Shown piece after piece: positions 52,001 through 64,000 of a stretch of DNA of 64,000 bases. Each line of letters starts with the position of its first letter. The stretch's first letter is position 1. Made by a program: the position numbers and the translations under genes. Under the pieces are notes generated by a model. It saw only the letters and a program-made list of their open reading frames with translations. It was not told where the DNA came from and did no database searches. This DNA is from Procambarus clarkii (Eukaryota > Arthropoda > Malacostraca > Decapoda > Cambaridae): positions 4,193,360 through 4,257,359 of the forward strand of contig NC_091188.1 in NCBI RefSeq assembly GCF_040958095.1. Direction: 5' to 3'.

Positions 52001-54761
52001 GGTCTTCATCATGACTCATTCCAGATCTAAAGTGGGTTATACCTACGTCAGTTTGCTTGCTCCATCGCAGATCAGATTGCGGAATGAGCACATGACCCAT
52101 TGACAACATACCAAGGCCTCCCAATTCTTTTGGAGTGTAAAATACTACTGGGGGAAATCTGGAGGGCATCTTGGAATTCAAGCCAATCTTAATACGTGTC
52201 TGAATCTTATTTTCACATTTAACCAGTAGATCTAAAAGCTCTTGAGTGTTAACTACACTCTCTCGGTAATATGTCATGAGACCAATCAATGCTGTATTCC
52301 ATTTGTTGACAATCTTTGTAAATGTTGTAGAACCAGAGGCCATGAGAATTTGTCTGACACGATTGTGGAATCTCTGCATGGATTCATCATCTACCCGCAA
52401 GAAGCACTGTGAAGTTCGTTCTTTGGTTACTTCATTCTGCAAGTTCCACACACCATCCCTGTGCTTGAACTCCTCATGGGTCATGCGACATTTGGGTAAA
52501 ATACGACATTCAAAGCCAGACATGTTGAATAAAAGATTAGGGTTGTCTTTAGAATACACAGACACAAATGAATTCTCCCAGTTGATGGTTGTGACAGATC
52601 GAGGCAATCTGTTTTTTATGTCCCAGAACACAGCACGCCCCAAGTTGACATCGTGTTTCATGAGTCTCATCCTTGCATCCCTTGGCCAACACTTCTTATT
52701 GTTGTAACCTACAATATTCTCATTATTTGGATCAGGATGCTCTGTAAGATAGCGTTGGATGAGATCTTTTGCCTCTTCAGCCGAAAAGCGGAAGAATATG
52801 TGTATTCTGTCAATATATCGGGAGTAAAGTCTGATGGGATGCTGCGTTTCTGTGGCAACATCCTGGAAATTTAAGAAATCATTGGGCATTTGAGGAGGAC
52901 CAGACATGTCTGCTGCACGTTTCAGACCCAGGACCAGCAAGTCCATTACTAGACCATAATACTGTACAATAAAAGAAGCAAATTGCAGACCTCGGATAAT
53001 GCCATAACGGTTAGTATGATTCATGTCTTTATAGTTAATATCTACATTGTTCTTAGCTGTCATGTAATCAGCAATATTATGGTCCACTATCAATCTCAAC
53101 AACCTGTTAAGCAGAGTAAGATCAATCTTTTCATACAGCTTCTCATACTTTGACTCCAACATTACATTGCACTCTCCATCAGCTGTATCCCAAACATCAG
53201 TAAGGTTATTAATTCCTTGGCACCACTTATACACAAGAAGTGGTGGTGGTTCTGAGTCGCCAGGTTTAACCCATGGTGGGAACAGACGGCGCTTATCTGC
53301 TTCATACCAGAGGTACTGATCCAGATAAGCATCTGTAATTTTCTCAAGAGGCTCCACATCATAAACAGGAATTAAATGACTGTACAGGTCCATGAATTCA
53401 ATGCCTACCTCCTTGAAAGCTCTCTGAGTTAGCAAATGACGCTTTATACGAGACAGGGCCTCGTGAGGGTTATCATAAGCTTGTTCAATGAGGCCCAACT
53501 CCTCTCTCTGAGATTGATTTAAGCGTGATTTTACACTGTATGCTTCTTTTAGTCTTTCCAAAGCCAGGATAAGCAATTTTGTGTCATGTTTGTAAGAGAG
53601 TGGTGGAAAAGGAATGGGAGCAAAGCGCCGTGACTCTAGCCAATGGACTGTGGTAGTGTAAATGGCAACGGCTTCCTCAGGACTGATGTAAGGTCCATCT
53701 TTCTGGTAGTTGTGCTGTCGTTCCTGTTCAGATTTCAGATATAACCGTGTAAGTCGACCCATATTCTTTTTGCAAACAGTTTTGTCTACTGTTGCACCAC
53801 GGCGAATACGTTCACGGTTGTAATGAGCCGTGTTGGTCCACCAATCTGCCTTCATCTTCACATAACGAAGAATCATATTCTCAATGGGTGTTGGAAGGCC
53901 AGGTACTTTCCAGGGAATGTTTGCTTTCCAGCATCGCCAGGCCTCAGATAAATGCTGAAGAATGGTTCGAGCTTTATTTTGTTTGATACCCTCTGGCATC
54001 ATATCCAGTATGTCATGCATAACTGAGGCTCGTAACTCAAGATCAAAATGAGATTCTACTCGCTGCTTGGTCACAGTCTTGGCCACACCTTTACTATGTC
54101 GGCCTTCAAACTGACGAGAGAGGAGGTTACCCAGCCAGCGCTCTAACAGTGGGGTAATTCCCCTCATGAAGAAAAGCCAAACCCTCCACCCTGGAGCCCA
54201 AAAACCACAACCAGGGCCTTTACCTACTTGACCTGTGTTGAACCTGTAGTAGATGACATGCTTGAGATCTTTGCACATTCTTATCTGTCTCATGAGTTTG
54301 TATTTGTACCTATACATACCAGTCAGCTGACCAACATGTGCAAAAATGTACTGAAGGCCATCTGCTAGCTGAAATGCATCGACATTGTTTAGCCTGTATT
54401 GCACATGAGCATCAACCACCAATTTTGTTAATCTCAAAATTTCACGACATAAGTGAAATGCATTTCCAAACCTTGACTTCTTTCGTTCTTTAGTTGTCAG
54501 GGTTTTAACAGGTTTCAAGTTGAAGTTGTAATCCAAGTGCAAATAATTAAGATTTTTGCGATGAATAAGGAGATTGAGCATGTTATACCCCTGACGGCAG
54601 ACTTGTAGGCCAACCTCAACCCAATCTAAAGTTGTAGTCTGGAAAAACTTGGTGGCTTTGAAAGAACGGAACAAGTAGCGCTTTTTCTGAGCTTTGGGTG
54701 GACGGTGCTTCAGAGCATTCAGGACATAATACTTCAACAGCTTCTGGTATGACACACGTAC
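49080..54761 (-). CDS. PRPF8: PRPF8 last exon, 5682 bp
   Basis: A single open frame of 1893 codons plus TAA. It starts after ttttttcttcag with [18 protein letters not shown] and ends DRDNSLE. It covers from about residue 481 to the end, thus most of PROCN, the RT-like core, the endonuclease-like, RNase H-like and Jab1/MPN domains. Landmarks in order: [87 protein letters not shown] and [17 protein letters not shown]. Plus-strand frames in this range are antisense shadows. Confidence 0.98.
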   Translation of the reverse strand, partial: VRVSYQKLLKYYVLNALKHRPPKAQKKRYLFRSFKATKFFQTTTLDWVEVGLQVCRQGYNMLNLLIHRKNLNYLHLDYNFNLKPVKTLTTKERKKSRFGNAFHLCREILRLTKLVVDAHVQYRLNNVDAFQLADGLQYIFAHVGQLTGMYRYKYKLMRQIRMCKDLKHVIYYRFNTGQVGKGPGCGFWAPGWRVWLFFMRGITPLLERWLGNLLSRQFEGRHSKGVAKTVTKQRVESHFDLELRASVMHDILDMMPEGIKQNKARTILQHLSEAWRCWKANIPWKVPGLPTPIENMILRYVKMKADWWTNTAHYNRERIRRGATVDKTVCKKNMGRLTRLYLKSEQERQHNYQKDGPYISPEEAVAIYTTTVHWLESRRFAPIPFPPLSYKHDTKLLILALERLKEAYSVKSRLNQSQREELGLIEQAYDNPHEALSRIKRHLLTQRAFKEVGIEFMDLYSHLIPVYDVEPLEKITDAYLDQYLWYEADKRRLFPPWVKPGDSEPPPLLVYKWCQGINNLTDVWDTADGECNVMLESKYEKLYEKIDLTLLNRLLRLIVDHNIADYMTAKNNVDINYKDMNHTNRYGIIRGLQFASFIVQYYGLVMDLLVLGLKRAADMSGPPQMPNDFLNFQDVATETQHPIRLYSRYIDRIHIFFRFSAEEAKDLIQRYLTEHPDPNNENIVGYNNKKCWPRDARMRLMKHDVNLGRAVFWDIKNRLPRSVTTINWENSFVSVYSKDNPNLLFNMSGFECRILPKCRMTHEEFKHRDGVWNLQNEVTKERTSQCFLRVDDESMQRFHNRVRQILMASGSTTFTKIVNKWNTALIGLMTYYRESVVNTQELLDLLVKCENKIQTRIKIGLNSKMPSRFPPVVFYTPKELGGLGMLSMGHVLIPQSDLRWSKQTDVGITHFRSGMSHDEDQLIPNLYRYIQPWETEFLDSQRVWAEYALKRQEATAQNRRLTLEDLEDSWDRGIPRINTLFQKDRHTLAYDKGWRIRTEFKQYQVLKQNPFWWTHQRHDGKLWNLNNYRTDMIQALGGVEGILEHTLFKGTYFPTWEGLFWEKASGFEESMKYKKLTNAQRSGLNQIPNRRFTLWWSPTINRANVYVGFQVQLDLTGIFMHGKIPTLKISLIQIFRAHLWQKIHESVVMDLCQVFDQELDALEIETVQKETIHPRKSYKMNSSCADILLFAAYKWNYSKPSLLADSKDTMDGSTTQKYWIDVQLRWGDYDSHDVERYARAKFLDYTTDNMSLYPSPTGVLIAIDLAYNLHSAYGNWFPGAKPLIQQAMAKIMKANPALYVLRERIRKGLQLYSSEPTEPYLSSQNYGELFSNQIIWFVDDTNVYRVTIHKTFEGNLTTKPINGAIFIFNPRTGQLFLKIIHTSVWAGQKRLGQLAKWKTAEEVAALIRSLPVEEQPKQIIVTRKGMLDPLEVHLLDFPNIVIKGSELQLPFQACLKVEKFGDLILKATEPQMVLFNLYDDWLKNISSYTAFSRLILILRALHVNNDRTKVLLKPDKTTITEPHHIWPSLTDEDWVKVEVQLKDLILADYGKKNNVNVASLTQSEIRDIILGMEISAPSAQRQQIAEIEKQTKEQSQLTATTTRTVNKHGDEIITSTTSNYETATFSSKTEWRVRAISATNLHLRTNYIYVSSDDIKETGFTYILPKNVLKKFIIISDLRTQIAGYLYGISPPDNPQVKEIRCIVMPPQWGTHQMVHLPHKLPTHEFLNELEPLGWIHTQPNELPQLSPHDITTHATVMADNSSWTTDRTIVITCSFTPGSCSLQAYKLTPSGFEWGRNNKDMGNNPKGYLPSHYEKVQMLLSDRFLGLFMTPLQASWNYNFMGVRHDPNMKYDLQLASPKEFYHEVHRPAHFLNFSSLDEADTAGADRDNSLE

Positions 54762-54934
54762 CTGAAGAAAAAATAAACAATCATTTGTAAACCTACCATT
54801 GCATAAAGCTAGCAATATCCATGTTGCTTTAATCTTATAAAAATCTAAGATTTTCATGCTCATGTCTAGTGGTTCAAATCCAATGTTCTATGAAATCTCT
54901 AAAATGTATGATTACTGCATACGCCTCATCCTTA

Positions 54935-54980
<46 letters not shown>

Positions 54981-57900
54981 TTGAAGTCAATGCTGTAGCA
55001 CTCCAAGAGTCCAGTTATAATAACTAAGTAAACTGCTATTGAGGTTTCTCCAAAAGTGGTCAATAAAGAGGAGAAACATTTCAGAGAAAGTTAAGAGTGA
55101 GAAATTAAGAGACATTATACAAGACAGTCATTATGTAAGTGATCATAGTACTGAATAACATAATAAAAACTCCATTTTGTAACCTAATTTGAAAGCCTCT
55201 TCAGATAAAGTAAAGCTGGAACCAAGGCATAAAAATGTTATTAATGCTTGTAAAACTGTGAATTAAAAATTGGATCTAAACAGATTTCTTTTGCTCAATG
55301 TAAAAATGGATATTGCACCAATCAAATTCTTAGCATCAGAATGAATTGTTCCGATTCTTTCCACCCATGAAAGGTAAATTTTGCATCAACAAAATAAATG
55401 AAACAAAGAATACTTAAAAAGCTATTAACACATCAGGCATAAACCTTATAGCTCCAATACTTTTATAATCTATTATCTACAAAGAAGACAGATTTATAAG
55501 AATCTAAATGATAGTGATACAGCACACCAGAATGTGTGCATCACCATCTCATATTCTGCTTTCATGGCATGGGAAGAAATCAGCCCAGAAGAAAAAGGAA
55601 AATATTTAAGATGATTAAAGATATTTATGATGACACACTAACTATTCACCATAGCTTCCACACTAAATATATATTGCAGCATCATGTAAAATAAATGCCG
55701 TTACATATTCCACTTAAGTTAGTAAGAAAACAGCAGACAAAAGACTCATGCTCACCAATTTATCACCAATATTACAAAATCAATCATCAAAATATATTAT
55801 TAACCTTAACTGGTTGACCTGGAGGGCAATGCTCACGATACCACATCTTAACCAGAGGGACATCGATAGCTCTTCTCATTGTGCCAGAACGCATGTTGAA
55901 TGGCCGGGGCCCCCACAACAAGGCAATACCATTGGCAGTTGCATCATCATAAAGCTGCCATTCCTTCAGTAGTGCATCTACATCTTCTGGTAATTCAAAG
56001 TCCTGAAATACCATTAATGAAGAACAGTTAATCCCTAAAATTAAATGTTTAAGATAATAACAGAAGTACTACAGAATTATATTAACAGAGGTATTAATAA
56101 CATAAGTATAATGATAATGTTATACACAGTATATTAACTTATCAGTTATAAAGGCATACTGTGGAGATGCAAACAGAAGAACTTTCGAAAGCAATAATGA
56201 TGCCTTAAACGAGAAAGAGGGATCAGCTTTCTTATATTACTGTAATATACAGTATTGAAGAGTGAGATTAGCTAGTTGTCAAGCAGGGCTAAAATGGTAG
56301 CATAAAATTAGAGCTACTAATAGTGTACTGACATCTGTATACAATGTGGATGTAATGACAAAGTTAAATACAGTAGTAAGTTTAGAATAAGTGGTCCAAA
56401 TAGCAAGAATTTTTTTTTTTAAATCATGAAAGCTCTAACTCTCAAAAACAGTCTCTTGGGCCCAGTAAATGCTGCCATTGGCACGGCAGAATCAAATGTC
56501 ACCCCATGTGGCAGTGCCAAAAATCATTGATCATATTTCTTTCAAACCCTCACACCTTACTACATATAAAGTACTTAAAGTTGTAAAAAATTGGTACAGA
56601 CAAAGTACTTATTTTAGAATACACCACCAAAAACTGGTCAGTTGCCAATAGCATGGATAAATGGTGAGAACATCCCTTGTTGCGTTGTGCAGTTGAAAGG
56701 TTAAAAGGGTTAATATATATGCTTCAATATGCCCGGTTTTATTAGGCTAATTTACTCTACTAAAATTAAAGTCACATATAACACATTCTACTGGCCCTAA
56801 TTATTTCTTCTCATTAACATCATCGTCCAGCTTAACTCACCTCATCATCATCTGGTAACAGAACCTCCCCTTTCACAGTGTTGCGGTGAGAGATGGGGTT
56901 AATCAGAGGATCAAAATAAAAGGCTGGGAGGTCAGGGTCCTCTGTTTTGATGTAAAGAACAACTGGAGTATGATACCAGCTGAGATGAACATACTGGGGC
57001 ATGTTGTTAAACAGATACGGGAAAGCTATTCTGTACTCTGTTCGCACTTGGTGGCGCACAATGATCTTGTTTATATCATTAAATTCATTCCAGTCTTCAT
57101 CAGCAGGGTTCATATCCTTAATTAATGGTTCAAACTTTGGTCCACCAGGTAAAGCCATATTCAATGCCTGCAAACATATATAAAAGTATTATTGTTATGC
57201 AAGAGAAACTTCATCTGTATTACAGAAATTTTGAAGGACTTTATTATCAGCTTGTATAACACTTTCACTCACTGACAAGAGACAAGATAAACACTGTTTA
57301 AAAAAGGAAGAATTGTAGGTATATATGGAATATGGATGTAATTAAATTTAAACAAAATAAATAAATATGGGATAGTTATGAATAATCAGTTCAAATTCAA
57401 CGAACAATTATCACAATTTAAAAATATATTTTTTTTTATTTTTTTTTAGAATTAGTGGTTATAATAATGACTTAAAAAGAGTTAAATAAATTATACAGCC
57501 TAAAACCATGGAGAAAATGAGAAGGTGAATATCAGTGAATCTAAAAATGTTAATATGGGAGATTTACACAAAGATACAGATCAATAAAATTGTAAGACAA
57601 AACAAATGTGTGTATATGCATTAAGTGTTTACAAACATACCAACTTCTTTATTAGAGGCAAAGTAACAAAGTTCTGGCAAGGCAAAGTGTATGAATAAAA
57701 TGAAACAATAGTATCTGAGAGTTCAATGAAGTTCTTTTAGATAAATATGAATAAAGGTGTTTGGATAACTCAGGAAGTATTGGGATCACATACATCTGAC
57801 TGCAACATAGGAAACTAATGGGATATGAAAATAAAAGCTTGATAATGTATAAAAGAACATCCAACAAAGAGAAGCACAAAGCTGTTTCACTGCACGTTCA

Positions 57901-60884
57901 ACACTAACCTTTGCTGTGAAGAAAGACTTCAAATCAAACAGATAAAAGTAATTGTTATCAGAAACATCTGTTAGCAATTGATTTGCAAGTCGATACAACG
58001 TAGCCATTTGAGGAAGAGTCAGACGCCACTTGCGATATGTAGGGCCATTAACGTGCTTTGTATCTATTAGAGGCTTGTGCTCATAAAACCAATCTGCAAC
58101 CTATGGAATATTACAAAATTAGTTTACATAAATCACACTGCTAGACTAAATTATGAGTACCTCAATCAAAGTTTGGAAAATATTGATCTCCAACATGAAG
58201 TATTTAATAATAAATATTAATGGAAAAAATAACTTGTGCCTTTAGAAAACTATTTAATATCGTAATAAAGAATTAAGTATATATAACAGTATTAAGTAAA
58301 AAAAAAAAAATACTATGATCAACAAATATTCTTTAACACTTGGTTTAGGTTTACACTCTAGGCTCAAATTTCCAAAAGGAAGACTTAAACCAGGTGGGAT
58401 AGGGCCTTCTGGTCCAATCTGATCACAGGGCAAAGTCTCAAGAGAGGATGAACACTCCTACTCTACCTTCTGCCCTTTGGATAAGTAAAAAAAAAGTATG
58501 AAATGTGCTTGTTAAAGGATAGAGCATGGACACTTATCTTGATCCACCCAACTCGTAGCCATAAGCCATTTTCCTGTTATCCAAGTAACCATTCAGCTAA
58601 CAAGAAATATGAAGATGACACTTTACATGAATATGGGCCCCACAATGAACATGACAGGCTCAGTAAAGATAAATAAAAAAACTCACTAAAGTAATTCAGG
58701 TACTGAATGCCTAGCTGCATTACTGATTTTACTGCAACAATATTCATAAATCAAAGTGATTAATTTTACAAAATATGATTATTCAGCATAAAACAGCTCA
58801 TCCCCAGCCACAGCTTCGGCATTCACCGGCTGATATTATAGCAGCCTTGTTCTAAAAATATAGTTGCTCTTCACAATATAAATTTTAATGCACAATGCAT
58901 GCACTCTACACTTTCTCTCAAGGCATGAGATACAAACATTGTCTTTAATCACTATAAAGTTATTTCTTAAAAGTTAAAACTTCTTAACATATATCAATTG
59001 AAGTACAAAGTTATATAACTATAATTATGAGACAGACACAGAATGAATAATCTTACATGGGAACAAATATTGCACATCAATAAAGAACAAAAGTCTCACC
59101 TCCACATCTTCCTCAGGGTCTAATTCCATTTGAATGGCTTCAAGTGGTTCTACATCCAACACATTATCTGCAAAATCCAGAGGTGGCTCCTCGTCATCAA
59201 ATGGAGGAAATCTCATCCTCTTGAAGTGTCGTCGATCTCTCTTTTCTCGTCGCATCATCATCCACATGGTAGACCACTGGGAGATGTAGACTGGCTCAAT
59301 CACCCATGGGATCTCGTTGACAAATGTGATTGCTCCGGTGATATGGTACAGAACCTACACACAAAACACATTTAATAGCTAATAGGAAAAAATTGATATT
59401 AATATATTTTATTTACAAAAAACTAAATAAATCCTAGATATACAGGTACACACCATAAAGTAATTAATCCGATCAACTTCACAGATTCCTTCAAAACACT
59501 TAAAGGTTGATTGCTTCATGTAACATGATCTCCCAAAGCACAAATTTGTGCATATACTGAACAGCTCATGCAGACCTTAAATATGACAATTATTTATGAC
59601 ACAAATTGGAAACTCAAGATATGTTTGTTTAATATTTTGCTATATGTATGAATATTAACAACTTAGTTTCCATGAGACATTCTCCCTTAATTCTCCAGGT
59701 TGTATGAAACTACTGCACACAAATTGCACAAATAAATGGATCCTCATCCAGATATGGTTTTAGGGCAGCAGGTTCCTCCTTATTAGAATAAGGGTCTGAC
59801 CCAGGTAAACAAAATTACACTGCATGTAATGTACTAGGAATGATTTATACCCTCTGAGCTACACACATTAAATGTCTGCAGTTTAGAGATGCATATTAAC
59901 ATATGATAATGTCAGTCTAACCTGGACATCCCTTATCTGTTCCCAAGGCATTGGCATGTTTTCAAGCAACTTCAGTACAGCATGGGGCATGAACTTTAGT
60001 GCTCCCAAATATACACGCTTGTCATGACGGTATTTACGGCTTGACATGTCACCATGGTCACGAATAATCTTGCGGATGTGTTCTGGAGGCATCTCTTCTT
60101 TCTGCACATCAATAAAGCCAAACTTCCTTTTTTCTGCATACTTCTTATTGTGAAGCTGTTGCCATCTGATAAAGGAAAATGCAACATTATTTAATATATA
60201 TATACAAAACTGTATTCAATGGGCTAAAATGATAGTATATGCTTTGTTTTATTTGCATTGCATATTTAATTTACAAGCAAAATGAGTTAAAATTCATGAA
60301 CAAATCCACAAGGGCCGCGATGAGGGTTCGAACCTACGTCCAGGATGATCCCAGATGCGCCTTAGTCGACTGCGCTACTACATAGTTATGGCTATAGTTG
60401 TTATTAAGCTATTGCGATCCTTAGAGAGTAACATGGATCAATATATACTATACTTAAGCTCAAAATGCACTAGAAAATTTTAAAACAACACACTACTGAA
60501 AACCTATTTAATCTCTACTGATTCACATGATTTATAGTTTATGTCACCGGTATACAGAAATCCTCTAAAACAAACCAATTGAGAACACATGAACCACCAC
60601 TAAATGAGAAAAGAAAGCTAATTATTTGTTTAATTTTCACCAGAATTCAAAATATGGTACCTGCGAGCTTTTTCCTGCATCTTCTCCAAGGAAACATTTT
60701 CAACTGGTGGAGGCCCAGCCTGAGGTCGTGGGATGGCCTGAGCCTGAGAATGGGCTTGGGCTTGAGCTTGAAAGTGTGCATGCATCTGAGCATGGGCCTG
60801 GGCCTGAGCAGCAGCAAGCTGAGCCTGCTGCTGGGCCATGTAAGCCCATGGGCTGCCCGGAATAAGGTACGGAGGCAGCGCCAT
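49080..60884 (-). CDS. PRPF8: Pre-mRNA-processing-splicing factor 8 (Prp8), seven coding exons
   Basis: Exons in coding order: 60661-60884, 59922-60165, 59100-59354, 57909-58100, 56841-57167, 55805-56002, 49080-54761. Together they give about 2373 residues (human 2335). Prp8 is the U5 snRNP scaffold at the spliceosome catalytic centre in the nucleus; it contacts both splice sites and U5/U6 snRNA and controls the helicase Brr2. Visible in order: a Gln/Ala-rich N-terminus (about 15-60), the PRO8NT region from about residue 76, PROCN and the RT-like core in the large exon, the linker and endonuclease-like part, an RNase H-like domain ([19 protein letters not shown]), and a C-terminal Jab1/MPN domain over roughly the last 270 residues. 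The tail [13 protein letters not shown] keeps the segment hit by human RP13 mutations. The start codon is ATG after gcaaagaagaa. No damage is seen. Confidence 0.98.
54762..55804 (-). other. PRPF8 intron with (AAT)n microsatellite
   Basis: 1043 bp, AT-rich. An AAT/ATA triplet run of about 15 units lies at 54935-54980. No other feature seen. Confidence 0.8.
55805..56002 (-). CDS. PRPF8: PRPF8 exon 6
   Basis: Encodes [36 protein letters not shown] and [18 protein letters not shown] to GQPVK. Phase 0 at both ends. Confidence 0.97.
56003..56840 (-). other. PRPF8 intron
   Basis: 838 bp of AT-rich sequence. No recognisable element. Confidence 0.7.
56841..57167 (-). CDS. PRPF8: PRPF8 exon 5
   Basis: Encodes [53 protein letters not shown] and the conserved [18 protein letters not shown]. 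Phase 0 at both ends. Confidence 0.97.
57168..57908 (-). other. PRPF8 intron
   Basis: 741 bp, AT-rich with a T run near 57430. Nothing else seen. Confidence 0.7.
57909..58100 (-). CDS. PRPF8: PRPF8 exon 4
   Basis: Encodes [36 protein letters not shown] and [18 protein letters not shown] through DLKSFFTAK. Phase 0 at both ends. Confidence 0.97.
58101..59099 (-). other. PRPF8 intron
   Basis: 999 bp, AT-rich, with no gene or clear element. Confidence 0.7.
59100..59354 (-). CDS. PRPF8: PRPF8 exon 3
   Basis: Encodes [54 protein letters not shown] and [18 protein letters not shown] to PEEDVE. Phase 0 at both ends. Confidence 0.97.
59355..59921 (-). other. PRPF8 intron
   Basis: 567 bp, no feature seen. 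Confidence 0.7.
59922..60165 (-). CDS. PRPF8: PRPF8 exon 2
   Basis: Encodes [54 protein letters not shown] and [18 protein letters not shown] to RDVQ. It completes an Arg codon split with exon 1. Confidence 0.97.
60296..60390 (-). mobile_element. tRNA-derived SINE, family B, in PRPF8 intron 1
   Basis: Contains gaacaaatccacaagggccg, gatgagggttcgaacctacg and ccttagtcgactgcgctact. It lies in the same orientation as the host gene. Confidence 0.85.
60661..60884 (-). CDS. PRPF8: PRPF8 exon 1 (coding part)
   Basis: Encodes [18 protein letters not shown], then a Gln/Ala/His-rich stretch to residue 50, then [17 protein letters not shown]. The coding exon starts 11 bases after a possible acceptor (tttcag before 60895), so a 5' untranslated exon is likely upstream. 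The Q/A/H stretch is longer than in the human protein and replaces its Gly/Pro-rich start. Confidence 0.95.
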
Positions 60885-60895
60885 TTCTTCTTTGC

Positions 60896-61529
60896 CTGAA
60901 AGGTAAATCTGAATATTAAAATAGTGGAATCAAATAATTATAAATTACAAAAACTAAATTTACTAGGGGTACGAAGAAAAGAAAAAAGTACAAGAAAATT
61001 AAATATGTACTATAATGAATATGACACCAAATAATAATAATAATTTATAATGATAATGTCCTAAATAAAGCAAACCCATTCAATGCTCTGTCTGGGCACT
61101 GTCAGTATCTGGACTTTAATCACTGCTGAAAATCAAGTTATATTCCATTGCCCAGTGGAATCTTGCATTTTGCAAGGGCTGTATATTGGGTACAGAGCTT
61201 TTCATCATATTCAGATTACATTTTGTTCATTTACTGCTACTCCTTGTTACAACTGTCAGAAAATTTAATATCCATCACTACACTTTGTCTTTTTTCATTC
61301 CTTTGAACTTTATTTTCCCACAGAAAACTCTGGGTTCAGGCCAGAGTGTAGAGACCAAAAGTGGTAAGCAAGGCATCAACTCAAAAGCCCAATCATTTCC
61401 TGAACTATGGATGGAGGGAACATGCCATTAGGCATTCCACAGATCCAGAACAAGCCGAGACTGGCCTGATACCAGCTTGCGAATTAGTGGTCACCTTTAA
61501 TGACAGAGGATGAATTATTAAAACTGATT
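60896..61529. other. Upstream of PRPF8 coding exons
   Basis: AT-rich. If the acceptor before 60895 is used, this is intron and the promoter lies further right. No promoter motif is convincing. Confidence 0.4.
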
Positions 61530-61623
61530 CATTGTGTAGTGAGACAGGCAGTCTGAATATACATACAGTACATGTTAGGCTTATACATACAGTACATGTT
61601 AGGCTTATACATACAGTACATGT
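61530..61623 (-). mobile_element. SINE family D, left part
   Basis: Contains ttgtgtagtgagacaggcag and a unit catacagtacatgttaggct present two to three times. It matches the left flank of the copy at 41186. The rest of the SINE appears again at about 62400, so the copy is split. Confidence 0.6.
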
Positions 61624-62398
61624 TGTTAGGATTGAGGCCCCCTGTCACGTGAATCCCCTGCATAGCAGTGGAACTGCCTTTTCCCTTCACCTTCAATGCC
61701 TCTGCACTGGAAGTATACATCTACACCAGCCCAGATGAGTCATCAGTCCTGACACCTCTCCATACCCCCCCCGCAGGGCCTGGCATGGCCTGGTCCGACT
61801 CACAGGCAAGCCGGGTGCCTCTGCTAACCGGTAGTTTGCCCCCACAAACAAGCAGTTAGCCGCCTTCAGCTGACAGTGGTGCAGCTCAACACAAAGGCAC
61901 CGCCAGCCACAACGAGCAGTTTGCTAGTTGACCTGAGGTCCACCTCGCGTTTACACTGGATGAGTCATCACCGCAGGACTATATAAGGGCGCTGCCTCCC
62001 TGGAGAGTCAGTCTCTCCCTTAGTGCTCTAGGATCACCTTTGTCTCTCTCACCCGTCGTCCACCTTCAGCCAACATCGTGTGATTGATGCCATGGTGGTA
62101 TGGTAGCTGTCTTCAGTACACCAGTATATCTTTATGCTTTTCTTCTTTGCTAATACTGTAGTTTATTTTTACATTTAAAAGCATACTAACTTGTTCACTT
62201 TTGCATTACATGATAGCCAAGTATTTTCAGGGGCATTTATGTTCATTAATATTTCAGTAAATTGTTTAATTATTTATTTGATGATTTTTATTTGTTTCCA
62301 CCTGCAACTTACATACTGCAAGGCCAATAGCAGCATTTTTGTTTTATTATGTGCGGGAGAGCCATACCATCTTGGTTCAGTATAGCTGTGATACCACA
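61624..62398 (+). mobile_element. Possible solo LTR inserted in a SINE
   Basis: Starts TGTTAGGATTGAGG and ends gtgataccaca, that is TGT...ACA ends. It includes a TATA box (tatataag, 61980-61987) followed by gggcgctgcctccctggaga, like an LTR promoter with a transcript start. It separates two halves of a family D SINE. No target-site duplication is visible and no polyprotein is present, so the LTR reading is tentative. Confidence 0.35.
61980..61987 (+). promoter_or_regulatory. TATA box in the LTR-like insertion
   Basis: TATATAAG followed 25 to 35 bases later by gagagtcagtctctccc, where an arthropod-type initiator TCAGT sits at a suitable distance. No gene follows. Confidence 0.45.
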
Positions 62399-62610
62399 AC
62401 CCATCACACCCCCCATAACATTAATTACTAACCCTCCCCAGAATGCAACCCCACAACAAAATGGCTAACTCTTGAGTACGTATTTACTGCTAGGTGAACA
62501 GCTGCATTAGGTGATAGGAAACATGCCCAACCATTTCTGCCCTGCTCAGGATTTGATCCTGGAATTCTCAATTGTGGGTCTAGAATGAACCCACCTGTTC
62601 TACTGGGATC
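62399..62610 (-). mobile_element. SINE family D, right part
   Basis: Contains ccctccccagaatgcaaccc, tatttactgctaggtgaaca and caggatttgatcctggaatt (a B-box-like site in reverse). Together with 61530-61623 it makes a whole copy. Confidence 0.7.
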
Positions 62611-63828
<1,218 letters not shown>

Positions 63829-63844
63829 ATATACAGTTTATGCT

Positions 63845-64000
63845 TTAATTAGGTGTTCCCTTAAAGTTGAACTAATGACCTTCCCCAGGATACAAACCCA
63901 CAGGAGTTGCCTAACTCCTGGGTACTTATTTCCTGATAGATGAACCGAGGCACTAGGTGAAAGGAAACGTGCCCAACCATTTCTGTCTCGCTCGGGAATA
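63845..64000 (-). mobile_element. SINE family D, cut by the window edge
   Basis: Contains ccttccccaggatacaaacc, tgcctaactcctgggtactt and cactaggtgaaaggaaacgt. Same order as 41270-41400. Confidence 0.75.

Noticed and set aside
49342-53986. Several plus-strand frames of 60 to 146 codons
   Set aside because: All are antisense shadows of the PRPF8 large exon.

Overview
This window is animal nuclear DNA, most likely from a decapod crustacean and probably a crayfish. Three things point there: spliced genes with GT-AG introns, an arthropod-like PRPF8, and dense tRNA-headed SINEs, LINE tails and microsatellites of a kind I associate with decapod genomes. The species call is inference. There is one 500-base run of N (37430-37929), which is a scaffold gap.

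Layout. Positions 1-25000 hold no exon I can support. They carry repeats: SINE copies, LINE debris, foldback or MITE-like elements, minisatellites (seven exact 27-bp units at 1791-1979; about 39 units of 18 bp at 20996-21702), long (TA)n and (CA)n runs, and strings of short hairpins. Positions 25090-33226 (minus strand) contain seven exons of a filamin-family actin cross-linker. The exons join in phase through every junction, and both ends of the gene lie beyond what I can recognise. Positions 33300-42400 are again repeats plus the gap.

Positions 42473-48035 (plus strand) hold a five-exon CutC-type copper homeostasis gene. Exon 2 carries one extra base that breaks the frame inside a conserved block. 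Positions 49080-60884 (minus strand) hold a complete PRPF8/Prp8, the central U5 snRNP splicing factor, with seven coding exons and about 2373 residues. Its last coding exon is a single 5682-bp open frame with about 80% of the protein. CutC and PRPF8 are convergent, with stop codons 1.04 kb apart and a polyadenylation signal for each in between. Positions 60900-64000 hold SINE copies, a possible LTR-like insertion and a (GT)n run.

The three genes show no functional link; this is ordinary eukaryotic neighbourhood. The points most worth following are: a repeat family with a hammerhead-ribozyme-like core, one copy of which sits in a MITE with a 12-bp target duplication; a 0.5-kb inverted SINE duplication that starts about 11 bases inside a filamin 5' splice site; a double-hairpin repeat family; the CutC frameshift; symmetric phase-1 linker exons in the filamin gene; and the giant PRPF8 exon.
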